The position numbers were made by a program, and so were the translations under genes. The notes under the pieces were generated by a model. That model saw only the letters and a program-made list of their open reading frames with translations, was not told the DNA's origin and made no database searches. From Paracoccaceae bacterium (lineage in GTDB: Bacteria; Pseudomonadota; Alphaproteobacteria; Rhodobacterales; Rhodobacteraceae): DNA of 8,707 nucleotides. The stretch's first letter is position 1, and each line of letters begins with the position of its first letter. The DNA lies in assembly GCA_007129775.1 (NCBI GenBank), contig SKUV01000115.1, positions 1-8,707 of the forward strand, given 5' to 3'. Positions 1 through 6,567 of this stretch are shown piece by piece.

Positions 1-365
1 GCGCAGCGCGCCAGCGCGGCGCGGGTGGGCGCCTGCAACTCTGCCCGACGCTCTTGCAGGCTGGCGAGCTTGCGCTGTTCGGCGGCGCGGTCGATGGCCA
101 CCGGACGCTCGCGCACGACGGGCTCGTTGACCGAGCAGAACTGCACCACATCGCCGGCGACGCAGACCTCCATCCGGGGCCGCACATCGGTTTCGCGCGT
201 CATGGCGAAGCCGCGCGCGATATTGCTCTCGGTCTCGACAATCAGGGCTTCGATCACGCGCAAATCGCGCGTTGCCTCGGCCTCGCATCGGCTGCGCGGG
301 TCGCCGCAGGCGGCAAGCGCGCCACAAAGGGCCAGCGGCAGGATCAGGCGGGCTCGCAGGAACAT
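1..365 (-). CDS. Small lipoprotein, N-terminal part (cut by window edge)
   Basis: This minus-strand reading frame starts at the ATG at 365-363 and runs off the left edge without a stop, giving 121 codons. The N-terminus is a lipoprotein signal: a basic residue (Arg4, Arg6), a hydrophobic stretch (LILPLALCGALAA) and a lipobox Leu17-Ala18-Ala19-Cys20. Gly follows Cys20, so there is no Asp+2 inner-membrane retention signal and outer-membrane sorting is expected. The mature part contains further cysteines near residues 27, 66 and 75 and a charged helix-like segment (RAAEQRKLASLQERRAELQ). I recognise the general pattern of a short uncharacterised lipoprotein seen in Rhodobacteraceae, but I know no function for it. 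It is transcribed divergently from hemF. No Shine-Dalgarno is visible before the start (see the promoter entry). The lipoprotein call is secure; the biological role is unknown. Confidence 0.8.
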   Translation of the reverse strand, partial: MFLRARLILPLALCGALAACGDPRSRCEAEATRDLRVIEALIVETESNIARGFAMTRETDVRPRMEVCVAGDVVQFCSVNEPVVRERPVAIDRAAEQRKLASLQERRAELQAPTRAALARC

Positions 366-371
366 GAACAA

Positions 372-400
372 AGGATACCGCCCGGCTGGCAGCTTGCCAA
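372..400 (-). promoter_or_regulatory. Putative sigma-70-type promoter of the lipoprotein gene
   Basis: On the minus strand a TTGGCA box (bases 400-395) is followed after exactly 17 bases by TATCCT (377-372). These match the sigma-70 consensus at 5 of 6 and 4 of 6 positions. The -10 box ends only six bases before the lipoprotein ATG at 365, so the expected transcription start falls on or next to the A of the start codon. This would give a leaderless mRNA, which fits the lack of any ribosome binding site. It is a pattern match only. Confidence 0.45.
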
Positions 401-477
401 TCGCGCATTTGCCGGTTTCCCTTTTCCGTGATTTGGGGTTACTTCGGGCGCGTGATGACTTGTCCGAAAGGCCCGCG

Positions 478-1371
478 ATGACAGACCCGTTCGATGACCG
501 CAAAGCCCGCGCCGCAGCCTGGTTCCGCGCCTTGCGCGACCAGATCGTGGCCGCATTCGAGGCGCTGGAGAACAGCCACGATCAGGGGCCGGCCAGTGAG
601 ATGGCCCCCGGGCGGTTCGAGCTTCGCGAGACAAGGCGGGCCTCCGAGGATGGCTCGGACGCCGGCGGCGGGCTGATGAGCGTGATGCGTGGCGGGCGGG
701 TGTTCGAGAAGGTGGGCGTCAATGTCTCGGCCGTCCACGGCGCGCTCGCGCCGCGGGCGCAGGCGGCGATGGCGGCGCGCAAGGACATTCCCGGGATGGG
801 CGAGGATCCGCGGTTCTGGGCAAGCGGCATCAGCCTTGTGGCGCATATGCGCAACCCCCATTGCCCGGCGGTTCATATGAACACCCGCATGTTCTGGACC
901 CCCCATGCATGGTGGTTCGGCGGTGGCTCGGATCTGAACCCCTGCCTCGAATATGCCGAGGACACGGCCCATTTCCACGCCACCCAGAAGGCCCATTGCG
1001 ACCCCCATGGCGCGGCGCTTTATCCGCGCTACAAGGCATGGGCGGACGAATACTTCTTCATCCCCCACCGCAAGCGCGCGCGCGGCGTGGGCGGCATTTT
1101 CTACGACGATCATTGCACCGGCGACTGGGAAGCCGATTTCGCCTTCACGCAGGATGTGGGCCGCGCCTTTCTGCCGGCCTTCGTCCCGCTGGTGGAAAAG
1201 CGCCGGGTGCAGGGCTGGTCCGAGGCCGACCGCGAGGCGCAACTGGTTCACCGCGGGCTCTATGCCGAATACAATCTCGTCTACGACCGGGGCACGAAAT
1301 TCGGGCTGGAGACCGGCCATGACGCCGATGCCGTGCTGATGAGCCTGCCGCCGCTGGCGAAATGGATTTGA
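478..1371 (+). CDS. hemF: Oxygen-dependent coproporphyrinogen III oxidase
   Basis: HemF oxidatively decarboxylates coproporphyrinogen III to protoporphyrinogen IX in the cytoplasm, using O2, in heme (and chlorophyll) synthesis. The 297-residue product is close to the family norm (about 300). Visible family blocks include SEDGSDAGGG-type residues 56-65, VFEKVGVNVSAVHG at 75-88, NTRMFWTPHAWWFGGGSDLNP at 135-155, and the family signature at 186-211 (KAWADEYFF-IPHR-RARGVGGIFYDD). By eye, the four conserved histidines of E. coli HemF correspond to His123, His133, His167 and His197. The end (YNLVYDRGTKFGLETG, then LMSLPPLAKW) is intact. I chose the ATG at 478 because it follows a GAAAGG ribosome binding site six bases upstream and starts at the family N-terminus; the frame stays open further upstream, but that part is antisense to the lipoprotein gene. 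It is convergent with the sugar operon and probably transcribed alone. Confidence 0.97.
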   Translation: MTDPFDDRKARAAAWFRALRDQIVAAFEALENSHDQGPASEMAPGRFELRETRRASEDGSDAGGGLMSVMRGGRVFEKVGVNVSAVHGALAPRAQAAMAARKDIPGMGEDPRFWASGISLVAHMRNPHCPAVHMNTRMFWTPHAWWFGGGSDLNPCLEYAEDTAHFHATQKAHCDPHGAALYPRYKAWADEYFFIPHRKRARGVGGIFYDDHCTGDWEADFAFTQDVGRAFLPAFVPLVEKRRVQGWSEADREAQLVHRGLYAEYNLVYDRGTKFGLETGHDADAVLMSLPPLAKWI

Positions 1372-1680
1372 GCCGCGCCCGGGCCTGCTGAGCGTGGCGA
1401 TCGGGGGCCTTCCCCTTGCGCGTATGCTCGCAACGGCCCAACTGCTGCCCTCCCGGTGAACGCCGCGAGAGCCTCCCGGGCAGCGGATGGCCACCCTACC
1501 GGCCAGCCGCTTTGGCAGGGCTGGGTGCGCTGTGTGAGGTCATCCGGACGCGGCCGGCATAAAGCGCTCATCACAGGCGTTGTGCGCGGCTGACCGCGGC
1601 CATCCTCTGCCCTTGCGTCTCGATGACGGCAGGGCCTTGCACAGCCGACCGGGGCTGTGCGCTCCCGCCCGCCCGCTCTT
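1372..1680. other. Intergenic region between two convergent genes, no gene seen
   Basis: These 309 bases lie between the hemF stop and the stop of the last operon gene. Frames that cross it are extensions of frames antisense to neighbouring genes, and I recognise no protein in them. It holds several short inverted repeats: GCTGCCC (1444-1450) with GGGCAGC (1478-1484), two abutting small hairpins at 1572-1584 and 1585-1598, and the stronger one at 1639-1660 listed separately. It most likely serves as a two-sided transcript end. A remnant of an old gene cannot be excluded. Confidence 0.5.
1639..1660 (-). terminator. Hairpin after the operon, possible transcript end
   Basis: GCACAGCC (1639-1646) and GGCTGTGC (1653-1660) form a perfect 8-bp stem with a six-base loop, about 20 bases past the stop codon of the last operon gene. 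No T run follows on either strand, so it is not a classical intrinsic terminator. It could mark a Rho-dependent end or protect the 3' end of the transcript. Confidence 0.35.
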
Positions 1681-2895
1681 TCAGCGCCCCGCGCCGGCGA
1701 GGTTGCGGAAGGGATGGGCGTTCGATGGGCTGAGCGGGTAGAGCATGGCCTGAAGCGAGTGATAGATATCTGGCTTGCCAGTGAACTGGCGTGACTGCGG
1801 CGCGCCGTCCGGGCCGATTTCGGGATACCAGCCGCCGCGCTCATGGTCGATGAAATGGGCCTGCGCGAAGGCCCAGAGACGCAGGAACCATTCGGCATCC
1901 TGCGGCTGCGGGTCATGCCTGATCAGCGCCGCCAGCGCGCCCAGCCCTTCGGTCACGGGCCACCAGTAGCGATCGGCGCGCAGCACCGCCCCCGCGGGCG
2001 TGACGGTATAGGCAAGCCCCCCCTCGGGCAGCCACGAATCGCCGAGCGCGGTCTGCACCAGCCGCCGGGCCCGCGCTGGCGCCTCCGGGTCGCGGCCTTC
2101 GCTCAATTCGTGATGCTGCAACAACAGCCGCGCGAATTCGAGCGCATGGCCCGGCGTGATGCCGGCGGGGCGGAACATCGGGTCGCCCTCATAGCCTTCA
2201 TCGATGCTCCAGTCGACGCGGTAATGCTCGGGGATGCGCCAGCCGTGCTGCGGGGCCATCCGCGCGGTGAAGAAATCGAGGATGCGCCCCGCGCGGTGCA
2301 GAAAGACCTCGCGCCCGGTGGCCTCATACGCGGCCATCAGGGCCTCGGCCCCGTGCATGTTGGCGTTCATGCCGCGATATTCAGAGATCGCGGACCAGTC
2401 CTGCGCGAATTCCTCGCGCAGAAGCCCGCGCGCCTCGTCCCAGTAATGGCGTTCGATGACATGCTCGATATCGGCCAGCAGTCGCGCCGCGTCGTCATGG
2501 CCTGCCACCAGCGCGCTCGACGCGGCCAGCAGCACGAAGACATGGCCATAGGCAAGCTTGCGCGGCTCGGCGATACCGGTCGCAGTCACCGCCCAGAGAT
2601 AGCCGCCGAAATCCCGATCCCGGTGACGATGCCGGAGCGCGCCCATGCCTGCGTCGATGAGCGCATCGCAATCCGCCGCGCCCCAGACCCGCGCCAGCGC
2701 ATAGGAATGGATCATCCGCGTGGTGGCGTGCAATTCCTGCGGCTGGCCGGGGATCGGCGCGCCGGCGTGATCGAGCGGGTCGAACCCTCCGGCATCATTC
2801 AGCGAGGCCCGGAAAAAGGCGATCTGCGCCGCGGCATCGGCGGCAAAGGCCGCGCGCAGGTCGGGATCGTCGAGCGGCGTGGCGGGCGTGGTCAT
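1681..2895 (-). CDS. AGE-family (YihS-like) aldose-ketose isomerase / epimerase
   Basis: The 404-residue protein belongs to the N-acylglucosamine 2-epimerase superfamily, which has an alpha6/alpha6-barrel fold. It resembles the YihS sulfoquinovose/mannose isomerases more than GlcNAc 2-epimerases: YRGMNANMH (173-181), PAGITPGHALEFARLLL (243-259) and GKPDIYHSLQ (373-382) line up with YihS blocks. By that alignment the active-site residues Arg60, Tyr116, His181, His250, Glu253 and His379 are all present, so the enzyme looks functional. Expected chemistry is interconversion of an aldose and its 2-ketose (for example mannose and fructose) or C2 epimerisation; the substrate cannot be read from sequence. 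No signal peptide is seen, so it is cytoplasmic. It is the last gene of the operon, and its ATG overlaps the glycosyltransferase stop (ATGA), with GAGG only four bases upstream, suggesting translational coupling. The usual automatic name would be 'AGE family epimerase/isomerase'. Confidence 0.88.
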   Translation of the reverse strand: MTTPATPLDDPDLRAAFAADAAAQIAFFRASLNDAGGFDPLDHAGAPIPGQPQELHATTRMIHSYALARVWGAADCDALIDAGMGALRHRHRDRDFGGYLWAVTATGIAEPRKLAYGHVFVLLAASSALVAGHDDAARLLADIEHVIERHYWDEARGLLREEFAQDWSAISEYRGMNANMHGAEALMAAYEATGREVFLHRAGRILDFFTARMAPQHGWRIPEHYRVDWSIDEGYEGDPMFRPAGITPGHALEFARLLLQHHELSEGRDPEAPARARRLVQTALGDSWLPEGGLAYTVTPAGAVLRADRYWWPVTEGLGALAALIRHDPQPQDAEWFLRLWAFAQAHFIDHERGGWYPEIGPDGAPQSRQFTGKPDIYHSLQAMLYPLSPSNAHPFRNLAGAGR

Positions 2896-3968
2896 GCGGC
2901 CTCGGCGCTGGCGCGCAGGGCCTCGGCGCGGGTGTGCAATTGCTGCAATTGTGCCTGCAGAGCGGCGGGGCTTTGCAACCCCTCCATCTGCAGCAACATG
3001 TCGAGCCGGTGGCGCCAGTCATGGCGCGCGTGCACCTCGGCGAGGTTTCGGCGCGAGGCCGCACGCAGCCGCGCCTCGTCGGCCAGAAGCTCCGCCACCT
3101 GCTGCGCCGCAGCCTGCGGGTCGTCGGCGATCTCGATATAGGCGTCGGGCCAGTCGAGCAGCGTTGCGGCCTCGGCCGTGTCGGGGCCGCGCCCGGCGAC
3201 GACGGTGCCGGCGGCATAGGCCTCGAACCAGCGCGGGCCCACATGGCTGAGCACCTCGCGCCGCGCAGGGTTTGCGTAATTGTGGTCGAAGGCCATAAGC
3301 ACCCGGCTCTGTCGCAGGATCTGCCAGAACATCGCACGATAGCGGGGCAGGGCTTGCAGGCTGCTGTCGAAAGGGTTGTAGCGCAGGGCCAGATCGTCGC
3401 TGCCGGGGTGGTTCAGCCGGTCGCAGATGGCATCCACGATGGCGCCGTGCTGGCGGCCCGGGGCGACCACGGCGATCGGACGGTCGGCGCGGCTGTGGAA
3501 CGGGCGGGCCTGCACCGGCAGCACATTCGCGGCCATGGGCAGATAGCGGATCGGCACCCCGAGCGCCGTGCCGATGGGCTCGGCCTCGTCCGGGATGCCC
3601 AGATAGACGCAATCGAAGCGGCGGAACCGGCCGGGCCAGTTGCCGCTGAGCCAACGCGCGATCTGCCGCATCCGGCGCCCCTGCGCGATCACCGCAGAGC
3701 CGTAGCCGCCCAGCACATAGGCGATGCGGCGCCCGGCGTCCGGCAGGCCGCCCTCGGCCTCGATCCGGCGGGTCAGGTCGGCCACGGCACGAAACGAGAT
3801 GCCGGTCACGATGATCAGGTCATAGCGGGGCGCGAGAGCGCTCTGGTCACCGCCCGGCACCAGCAGATCGGCGCCGGCCGCGTCCAGCACGGCATCCTCG
3901 AAATCGAAGGCGTTCACATCCGACAGCAGGCGCGGCGCCGACCGGGAACTGACAATCAGAATTCGCAT
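2892..3968 (-). CDS. CgeB-like glycosyltransferase, GT-B type
   Basis: The 358-residue protein starts with a beta-strand-like MRILIVSS and has a Rossmann-like N-terminal half. The C-terminal half (about 215-327) resembles the glycosyl transferases group 1 / CgeB-type domain: FDHNYANPARREVLSHVG, then RWFEAYAAGTVVAG (246-259), in which Glu249 sits where GT-B enzymes place a conserved acidic residue for the nucleotide-sugar. A typical tail follows (EIADDPQAAAQQVAELLADEARL, then RRNLAEVHARHDWRHRLDMLL). The last 30 residues are Ala/Gln/Leu-rich and predicted helical or coiled-coil. No signal peptide or membrane segment is seen, so it should act on the cytoplasmic side. The role, transfer of a sugar to a glycan or other acceptor, is inferred from family and operon; donor and acceptor are unknown. 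The start ATG at 3968 is preceded by a 74-base gap, the only real spacer inside the operon. Its stop overlaps the next start by ATGA. Confidence 0.78.
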   Translation of the reverse strand: MRILIVSSRSAPRLLSDVNAFDFEDAVLDAAGADLLVPGGDQSALAPRYDLIIVTGISFRAVADLTRRIEAEGGLPDAGRRIAYVLGGYGSAVIAQGRRMRQIARWLSGNWPGRFRRFDCVYLGIPDEAEPIGTALGVPIRYLPMAANVLPVQARPFHSRADRPIAVVAPGRQHGAIVDAICDRLNHPGSDDLALRYNPFDSSLQALPRYRAMFWQILRQSRVLMAFDHNYANPARREVLSHVGPRWFEAYAAGTVVAGRGPDTAEAATLLDWPDAYIEIADDPQAAAQQVAELLADEARLRAASRRNLAEVHARHDWRHRLDMLLQMEGLQSPAALQAQLQQLHTRAEALRASAEAA

Positions 3969-4042
3969 GGCGCGTCACCCCGCAGATGCGCTGCGGCACG
4001 GAAGGGCCCGCCCCTTTGCCGCCGGCAGCGCCAAGCCCCTGC
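3969..4042 (-). other. Intercistronic gap with two stem-loops
   Basis: This is the only true spacer in an operon whose other junctions all overlap. It contains CCGCAG (3980-3985) paired with CTGCGG (3991-3996) around a five-base loop, ending about 12 bases before the glycosyltransferase start, and AAGGG (4002-4006) paired with CCCTT (4012-4016). Neither has a following T run on the minus strand, so simple termination is unlikely. They may be mRNA processing or stability elements, or affect translation of the glycosyltransferase. Confidence 0.35.
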
Positions 4043-5302
4043 TTAACCCGAAGCGGCGCCGGGGGAAACATCCCGGCGCGCGCCGTCCGCGGCAATCAAT
4101 ACCGTGCTCAGCCCCATGTCGCTGCAGCGCGCGGCGATCTCCGACAGATAGAGCGGGTTCATCACCAGAACCACCTCGGGGCGCAGCGCCAGCAGCGCCT
4201 CGGGGGCCGAGATCGCCATGCCGAGGCCCGGCGCCACCTTTCCCGCACGGTGGGGGTTGATATCGACGATGGCGGAGATGCTGTCCTCCACCCCGAGGGT
4301 GCGCAGGAACGCCACGCATTTGGAGCCCGAGCCCCAGATCGCCACGCGCTGGCCACGGGCGGCCATCCCGGCGACCCGCGCGCGCCATGCCTCAAGGATG
4401 CCGCCGATACGGGCGCGGAAGCGCGCGATATCGGCCAGCGTCTCGGCCGGGTCTTCCTCGATGGCGAAGCGAGTGTCGCGCGACGGATCGAGGCAGGCCT
4501 CGATCACCAGATACTGCTCTCCGTATTCGCGGCGCAGGTCGGTCACGGCAAAGCCCGCGCGCCGGACGGCGGCGGCGAGTGAGCCTGCGGTAAAATAGCT
4601 GCAATGCTCGTAATAGATATCCTCGAACGCGCCCTCGCGCCACAGACGCGTCGAATCGGGCACCTCGATACACAGAACCGCGCCCGGTGTCGTGGCGGCA
4701 TGGCGGCGCATCAGCGCCAGCACCCCGGCCACGTCGCGGATATGTTCGAGCGTGTGCCGGCAGCAGAGCAGATCGGCGGGCAGCCCCAGATGCCCGGGGC
4801 CGTAATAATCGGGGATGAAACGCATCGTGCCGCGTGTGGGTGGCGTCACCCGCCCCTCCACCGCGCTGGGGTCGATGCCGATGCAATCCGTCGCGCCGGC
4901 CTCGCACAGAAGCGCCATGAAATCGCCCTTGGAACAGCCGATCTCCACCGCGCGGCGCCCCTCCAGCCCGTGGCGCGCCACCAGATCGCGGGCAAGCTGG
5001 CCGGCGAAGGAATTGAAGGTGGGCGAAAAGCTCTGCTGATCCTCGTAATTCGGGGCATAGGCCGACCATTTCGGATCGAAGGCGGTGTTGGTGACAAAGC
5101 CGCAGGCGGGGCAGGCGGCCAGCCGCACGTGCCCGGAGGGAAAGGCGCGGGCCTGCGTGGGGCTGTCCAGCATCAGGCAGGAATGCACCGGCACCGGCCC
5201 GACCTCGTAGAAGACGGCGGACAGATCATGCCCGCAACAGGGGCAGGCAGCGGCGGGCGTCGGCGCGTCGGGCGCTGGCCGGGGGGCGGTGGAGATGGTC
5301 AT
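4043..5302 (-). CDS. SAM-dependent C-methyltransferase-like protein (second of two)
   Basis: The 419-residue protein has the three-part layout of sugar C-methyltransferases. An N-terminal zinc-site domain carries Cys20/Cys23 and Cys64/Cys67. A Rossmann-fold methyltransferase domain has SAM motif I at 119-129 (VEIGCSKGDFM) and the acidic IGIDPS at 141-146. A C-terminal domain contains the glycine-rich IWGSGSKCVAFL (322-333) and VDINPHRAGK. Probable catalytic residues by comparison with TcaB9 are His187 (CRHTLEH) and the Tyr230-x-Glu232-His233 cluster (DIYYEH). The substrate is presumably a nucleotide-linked keto-sugar, but the zinc-site region and the SAM motif differ from the classical TylC3 type, so another small-molecule substrate is possible. 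I chose the ATG at 5302 because it overlaps the upstream stop (ATGA) and has a strong GGAGG eight bases upstream; an in-frame start at 5518 would add 72 residues that are antisense-like in composition and overlap the preceding gene. Confidence 0.85.
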   Translation of the reverse strand: MTISTAPRPAPDAPTPAAACPCCGHDLSAVFYEVGPVPVHSCLMLDSPTQARAFPSGHVRLAACPACGFVTNTAFDPKWSAYAPNYEDQQSFSPTFNSFAGQLARDLVARHGLEGRRAVEIGCSKGDFMALLCEAGATDCIGIDPSAVEGRVTPPTRGTMRFIPDYYGPGHLGLPADLLCCRHTLEHIRDVAGVLALMRRHAATTPGAVLCIEVPDSTRLWREGAFEDIYYEHCSYFTAGSLAAAVRRAGFAVTDLRREYGEQYLVIEACLDPSRDTRFAIEEDPAETLADIARFRARIGGILEAWRARVAGMAARGQRVAIWGSGSKCVAFLRTLGVEDSISAIVDINPHRAGKVAPGLGMAISAPEALLALRPEVVLVMNPLYLSEIAARCSDMGLSTVLIAADGARRDVSPGAASG

Positions 5303-6567
5303 CCGGTCTGCCTCCGGTCGTTGCGGGCGATCTCGCGAAATTCCGGGACGGGCACGAGAAAGCGCCCGCCGGCGTCCAGATACTCCGCATTCTCGGTGAT
5401 GATCTCGTCGGCGAAGTTCCACGCCAGCAGCAGCACCGCATCGGGGCGCCGTTCGGGCAGCGCGGCGGGGGGCAGCACGGGGATGCCGGTGACGGGCATG
5501 GCAAGCCCCTGTTTCCAAGGGCTCTTGTCCACGATGAAGGCGATGTCATCCGGGCCGAGGCCGAAATGGTGCAGAAGCGTCGTGGCCTTGGCGGCGGCGC
5601 CGTAGCCCGCCACGACCGCCCCTTGCGCGCGCAGCCGCGCCAGGGCGGCGCGGGTCTCGCGGCGTAGCCGTTCGATGCGGGCGGTGAAGTCGCGGTAAAA
5701 GCCCGTGCCGGCCACACCGCGCGCCGCCTCGCGCGCCAGCAACCCCTCCAGCCGCGCGCTGCGTCCCGGGGTCCGGCTGATGAAGAGCCGCAGCGAGCCG
5801 CCGTGTATCCAGACCCGTTCGGCGTCGTTCAGATGCAGCCCGTGCCGGGCAAAGAGCGGGGCCAGCGCGGTCAGCGACAGATACAGCAGATGTTGGTGAT
5901 AGATCGTGTCGAACGCCCCCGAATCCACCAGATCGAGCAGCCACGGAGCCTCGATCACGGCCATGCCGTCAGCCTCCAGCATCAAGGCGATGCCGGCCAC
6001 GAAATCGTTCACATCGGCCACATGGGCCAACACATTGTTGGCCAGAAAGAGCCGCGCGCGCCGCCCCTTCGCGGCGAGCCTGCGGGCGCAATCGGCGGTG
6101 AAGAAATCATGGAGCGTCTCGACCCCGCGCTCGCGCGCGACGGCCACGGGGCCATCGGCGGGGTCGATCCCCAGAACCGGGATGCCTGCCTCGTGAAAGA
6201 CCCGCAGCATGTAGCCGTCGTTGGACGCCGCCTCGACCACGAGATCCCGCGGCCCGAGGCCCAGCCGCGCGATCAGGGCGCGGGCGCTGTCGGCGAAATG
6301 GCGCTGCAAAGCCGGCGAGACGGAGGAGAAGTAGGGATACTCCGGCCCGAACAGGACGCGCGGCGCCACCGTCTCGCGGATCTGGCACAGCGCGCAGGCG
6401 TTGCAATGCAGAAGCGTGAGGGGGGCCGCGAATTCCTCGGCGCCGTCATCGGGGCGCACCAGGCGGTCGGCGATGGGCGAGCGGCCGAAGGCGATGACCT
6501 CGGCCAGATCGTCGCTGCCGCAAGACCGGCAACGCTCGGCCGCAACGAGGGGCGGAAGGGCCGTCAT
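5299..6567 (-). CDS. Nucleotide-sugar C-methyltransferase, TylC3/NovU/TcaB9 type
   Basis: This 422-residue protein fits the deoxysugar C-methyltransferase family, which methylates a carbon (C3 or C5) of a nucleotide-linked 4-keto sugar using SAM. In order it has a zinc-site domain (Cys13, Cys16, Cys55, Cys58); YFSSVSPALQRHF (79-91); SAM motif I VEAASNDGYML (111-121); IGLDP-like LGIDPADG (132-139); NNVLAHV with His182; IYHQHLLYLSL (222-232); HGGSLRLF (255-262); and the C-terminal domain with GYGAAAKATTLLHHFGL (321-337) and LLLAWNF (379-385). Compared with TcaB9 as I remember it, the active-site residues fall at Tyr77, His182, Tyr223 and His226, a constant offset of one, but the glutamate is Gln225. 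Its ATG at 6567 overlaps the SDR stop (ATGA) with no strong ribosome binding site, so it likely depends on coupled translation. It is not a near-copy of the following methyltransferase. Confidence 0.9.
   Translation of the reverse strand: MTALPPLVAAERCRSCGSDDLAEVIAFGRSPIADRLVRPDDGAEEFAAPLTLLHCNACALCQIRETVAPRVLFGPEYPYFSSVSPALQRHFADSARALIARLGLGPRDLVVEAASNDGYMLRVFHEAGIPVLGIDPADGPVAVARERGVETLHDFFTADCARRLAAKGRRARLFLANNVLAHVADVNDFVAGIALMLEADGMAVIEAPWLLDLVDSGAFDTIYHQHLLYLSLTALAPLFARHGLHLNDAERVWIHGGSLRLFISRTPGRSARLEGLLAREAARGVAGTGFYRDFTARIERLRRETRAALARLRAQGAVVAGYGAAAKATTLLHHFGLGPDDIAFIVDKSPWKQGLAMPVTGIPVLPPAALPERRPDAVLLLAWNFADEIITENAEYLDAGGRFLVPVPEFREIARNDRRQTG

Noticed and set aside
25..477. In-frame upstream extension of hemF giving a protein of about 448 residues
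   Set aside because: The extra 151 residues are not HemF-like, are antisense to the lipoprotein gene, and the ATG at 478 has a well-spaced ribosome binding site and the family N-terminus.
439..1494. Long open frame on the minus strand opposite hemF
   Set aside because: It is a shadow frame caused by GC-rich codons of hemF; the translation is Arg/Pro/His-rich and shows no family motif.
1639..1660. Hairpin as a standard Rho-independent terminator
   Set aside because: The stem is good, but no T run follows on either strand, so it is listed only as a possible transcript end.
1843..4046. Two long plus-strand open frames (1843-3141 and 2934-4046) opposite the isomerase and glycosyltransferase
   Set aside because: The minus-strand genes have clear family motifs and operon overlaps; the plus-strand translations have shadow-like composition and no recognisable domain.
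5303..5518. Longer start (5518) for the second methyltransferase
   Set aside because: The added 72 residues are rich in Arg/Ala/His, overlap the preceding gene by more than 200 bases, and the ATG at 5302 has GGAGG and an ATGA junction.
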